Shown here one piece after another: positions 58,201 through 64,000 of a stretch of DNA of 64,000 nt. The stretch covers positions 1,042,501 to 1,106,500 of the forward strand of contig CP126205.1 in NCBI GenBank assembly GCA_030272155.1, written 5' to 3'. Origin of the DNA: Tetradesmus obliquus. Taxonomy: Eukaryota > Chlorophyta > Chlorophyceae > Sphaeropleales > Scenedesmaceae. Numbering within the stretch: position 1 is the stretch's first letter; each line of letters opens with the position of its first letter. The notes under the pieces were generated by a model. The model made no database searches, was not told where the DNA came from, and worked only from the letters and a program-made list of their open reading frames with translations. A program made the position numbers and the translations under genes.

Positions 58201-58607
58201 GCTGCTTGGCAGGTACCAACAGCATTCTGCACTAGCTGAACTTGAGCCTGTAGGGCATCTGCGCTTGCTGTCTCATAATGTGAAACAGAAAGCGTGCCTT
58301 GCCCTGCCGCTGATGACCCGGCGCTCCTGGCACGGAAGCTGCCTGTGGGGCTGCTTCTGGCTCTGCTGCTGCCTTTGAGACCATCGCTGCTGCCATTGCC
58401 ACTGCCGCTTGACCAGCCTGACAATGCTCCAGGCTGCGCCGGAGGTGTGCGTGGTTTGTTGCTGCTGTTGGCATTGCTGCCCTGATGATTAAGCAGAGCT
58501 GCTTTAGGGCTGGTGCTGCTGGCTCCTGCGCTGAGGGATCTTCGTGACACAGGCGGTAGTGTGCCTGCAGGACTCCTGCTGCCCTGCTGTGATGCACCGC
58601 CTGTCAT
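46127..58607 (-). CDS. CFAP74-like ciliary central-pair protein
   Basis: The start ATG is at 58607, opening an exon (58132-58607) with a Ser-rich N-terminus, followed by coiled-coil exons. These include QQWLKERSAALEAEKAALDG (57.8-57.9 kb), the 57.2-57.4 kb and 56.7-56.9 kb exons, RDQERREFEALQEQGLNPYE (56.4 kb), and YQKQLARQEFDRQ (55.9-56.1 kb). An acidic linker at 54.9-55.2 kb comes next. Then a FGRTFAGDAF...PAELLFRDFVPGQVY block and NRSFTKNSIRLLDVP, which align with the human CFAP74 GREFQGRPF...LHFQDFDIGKVY region as I recall it. ASH/Ig-like strands follow, e.g. LSPATLDFGRVPLSEQAGAY and VTNPSRLPQTFSF (50.3-50.7 kb). CFAP74 sits in the C1d projection of the central-pair apparatus with FAP46, FAP54 and FAP221. 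The C-terminal exon frame is uncertain: after VVCKCVRG a frame change leads to a stop at 46111 or 46127. Several ASH-region exons are multiplied. Confidence 0.75.
47580..48115 (-). repeat. Five copies of a short CFAP74 exon start (SAKSRLRIALKGQG)
   Basis: Copies near 47595-47655, 47745-47795, 47890-47935, 47945-47990 and 48065-48115 encode RSAKSRLRIALKGQG or variants. Only the leftmost opens into the long terminal exon. All have an acceptor-like CAG before the segment. Confidence 0.85.
51730..52960 (-). repeat. Arrays of CFAP74 ASH-region exon segments
   Basis: The segment encoding GDVEVPLLVRFAAP has copies near 51735-51775, 51850-51895 and 51960-52005. The segment encoding VTGALAATSEYEEPDPPMPP has copies near 52495-52580, 52630-52700, 52760-52820 and 52890-52965. 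A decayed copy of the FTPRVAGEF-side exon lies near 52185-52260 (right copy 52360-52440). Stops and frame changes mark most extra copies. Confidence 0.8.
53121..53157. repeat. Hairpin with AT-rich loop in a CFAP74 intron
   Basis: CCAGGGTGAT (53121-53130) and ATCACCCTGG (53148-53157) form a perfect 10-bp stem around a 17-nt A/T loop. It lies just upstream (in transcript order, downstream) of an exon boundary. No target duplication is seen. Confidence 0.8.
54035..54710 (-). repeat. Four copies of the KNSIRLLDVPAEV segment plus two of FGRTFAGDAFIAEP
   Basis: Copies of FTKNSIRLLDVPAEV or variants (TRNSIRLLEVLQR, TKNSIRLLEVPAEV, DKDSIRLLEAP) lie near 54045, 54195, 54315 and 54430. The FGRTFAGDA.IAEP segment is at 54535-54580 and 54650-54700, with a short (CAG)8 tract between. 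Confidence 0.85.
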
Positions 58608-59415
58608 GCTGCTGTAATGCCTAAACGCCACTTATAGCAATTAACAGGGAGCAGAAGCACCTCATAACTGCGTACATAGTGTTGACATGCAGCTTGCACG
58701 TTGCAAACGCCTGCTGACGTATGATCCTACAGCCAGCCTGAAACTGCTTCTGCTTCTGATTGCAGCTGCAGATACGCCGAAGCCGTTGTAGATGCAGTTT
58801 GCGGCCAAAATTCCAACGTTTAACTACAGTTTCGTCTGAATCGGAGTGCTCCTTTCAGCCATCGGACTATTGACTGATGCCTGCACATGAAGCTGCCGCT
58901 GATACACAGACATGACGCCGAAAATACTCGATTAACAGTTGGAATATATGTTTAACGCAACAGGCGCTCCTCAGCTGTCCGTCTGCTTACTGATTTCAAA
59001 CCACAACCCTGGCAGCAGCAGGTCGAAGTAATGAAAGAAGCAATGTAAAAGGCACGGCAGTTACACATATCTGCAGCTGTCCTCTGCTGTAGAGCTTAGA
59101 GGCTAGCCAAGCCACATCCCAGGGGTGTAGACTGGATGGACATGACCTGTCAGGCAGCTGGTGAGACCTGACCACCCCAGGAGTGGTAACCGTTCAAGGT
59201 CAATCAAATATGTTGATGCAACGATTGTACCGGTAGAAGACGATCAAACGTGCATAGGAGGCATACACACTAGCGAGCACACCACACAGCGTGAGGCACC
59301 ACACTCCGAACATCGCCAGTCGTATAATCCTGCACCGTTCCTCAACCGTTCCAATATTCCTTGCATTCGGTTGATTCAGTTTGCTGCAAAGGCTGCAGCA
59401 GGCACCAGCATCACA
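58608..59415. promoter_or_regulatory. Divergent promoter region, CFAP74 / TrpRS
   Basis: About 0.8 kb separates the two start codons, which point away from each other. The stretch lacks triplet tracts, unlike almost everything else in the window. An open frame in phase with TrpRS begins at 59161, but it lacks targeting-like or synthetase-like features, so it is treated as leader. No TATA box or defined element was identified. Confidence 0.5.

Positions 59416-64000
<4,585 letters not shown>

Noticed and set aside
59161-59415. Upstream in-frame ATG as TrpRS start
   Set aside because: The extra 85 residues lack leader-like composition and homology; the ATG at 59416 opens a typical organelle leader. 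Not excluded without a transcript.

Overview
The window is nuclear DNA from a green alga, most likely a chlorophyte. Three things point there: a gene for a thylakoid-lumen pentapeptide-repeat protein with a chloroplast plus lumen targeting sequence, a gene for the ciliary central-pair protein CFAP74, and a bacterial-type tryptophanyl-tRNA synthetase with an organelle-like leader. All genes are split by many short GT-AG introns. CAG/CTG triplet tracts are extremely abundant. Algal TGTAA poly(A) motifs follow two of the stop codons. I cannot name the species from the sequence; the Chlorophyceae (Scenedesmus-like algae) are my best guess.

Layout, left to right: a 174-182 bp tandem repeat (489-1200); a large minus-strand FUSC/aromatic-acid-exporter-like membrane protein gene (about 1.4-13.9 kb); a lumenal pentapeptide protein on minus (15130-18065, complete 270-aa model); a UPF0613/DUF1749 alpha/beta hydrolase on plus (18582-21606, complete 313-aa model); a Ser/Thr protein kinase on minus (22870-28131, complete 591-aa model); a secreted bacterial-type alpha-2-macroglobulin with a C-terminal EGF-like module on minus (29740-44764); a doubtful small Cys-rich gene (45376-45985); CFAP74 on minus (about 46.1-58.6 kb); and, divergent from it, TrpRS on plus (59416 to beyond the window end). 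The genes share no pathway.

The outstanding feature is architectural. Every gene carries tandem, diverged copies of 50-200 bp segments, each made of the 3' end of an intron plus all or part of an exon. I count about 30 such arrays, with 2 to 8 copies each. They touch catalytic-loop exons of the kinase, transmembrane exons of the transporter, domain exons of the macroglobulin, repeats of CFAP74 and signature exons of TrpRS. (CTG)n on the sense strand commonly runs straight into the acceptor as (CTG)nCAG|exon, and most exons also end in CAG or AAG before GT. Copies differ by point changes, stops and lost splice sites, so they are not simple assembly duplications. A second striking element is a perfect 114-bp palindrome with no spacer (14842-14955), built from the last exon of the pentapeptide gene and lying downstream of its stop codon.

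The three complete gene models (pentapeptide protein, hydrolase, kinase) were built by joining exons by splice sites and checking that phases close without stops. The FUSC, macroglobulin and CFAP74 models are exon sets whose order is clear but whose copy choice needs transcript data.
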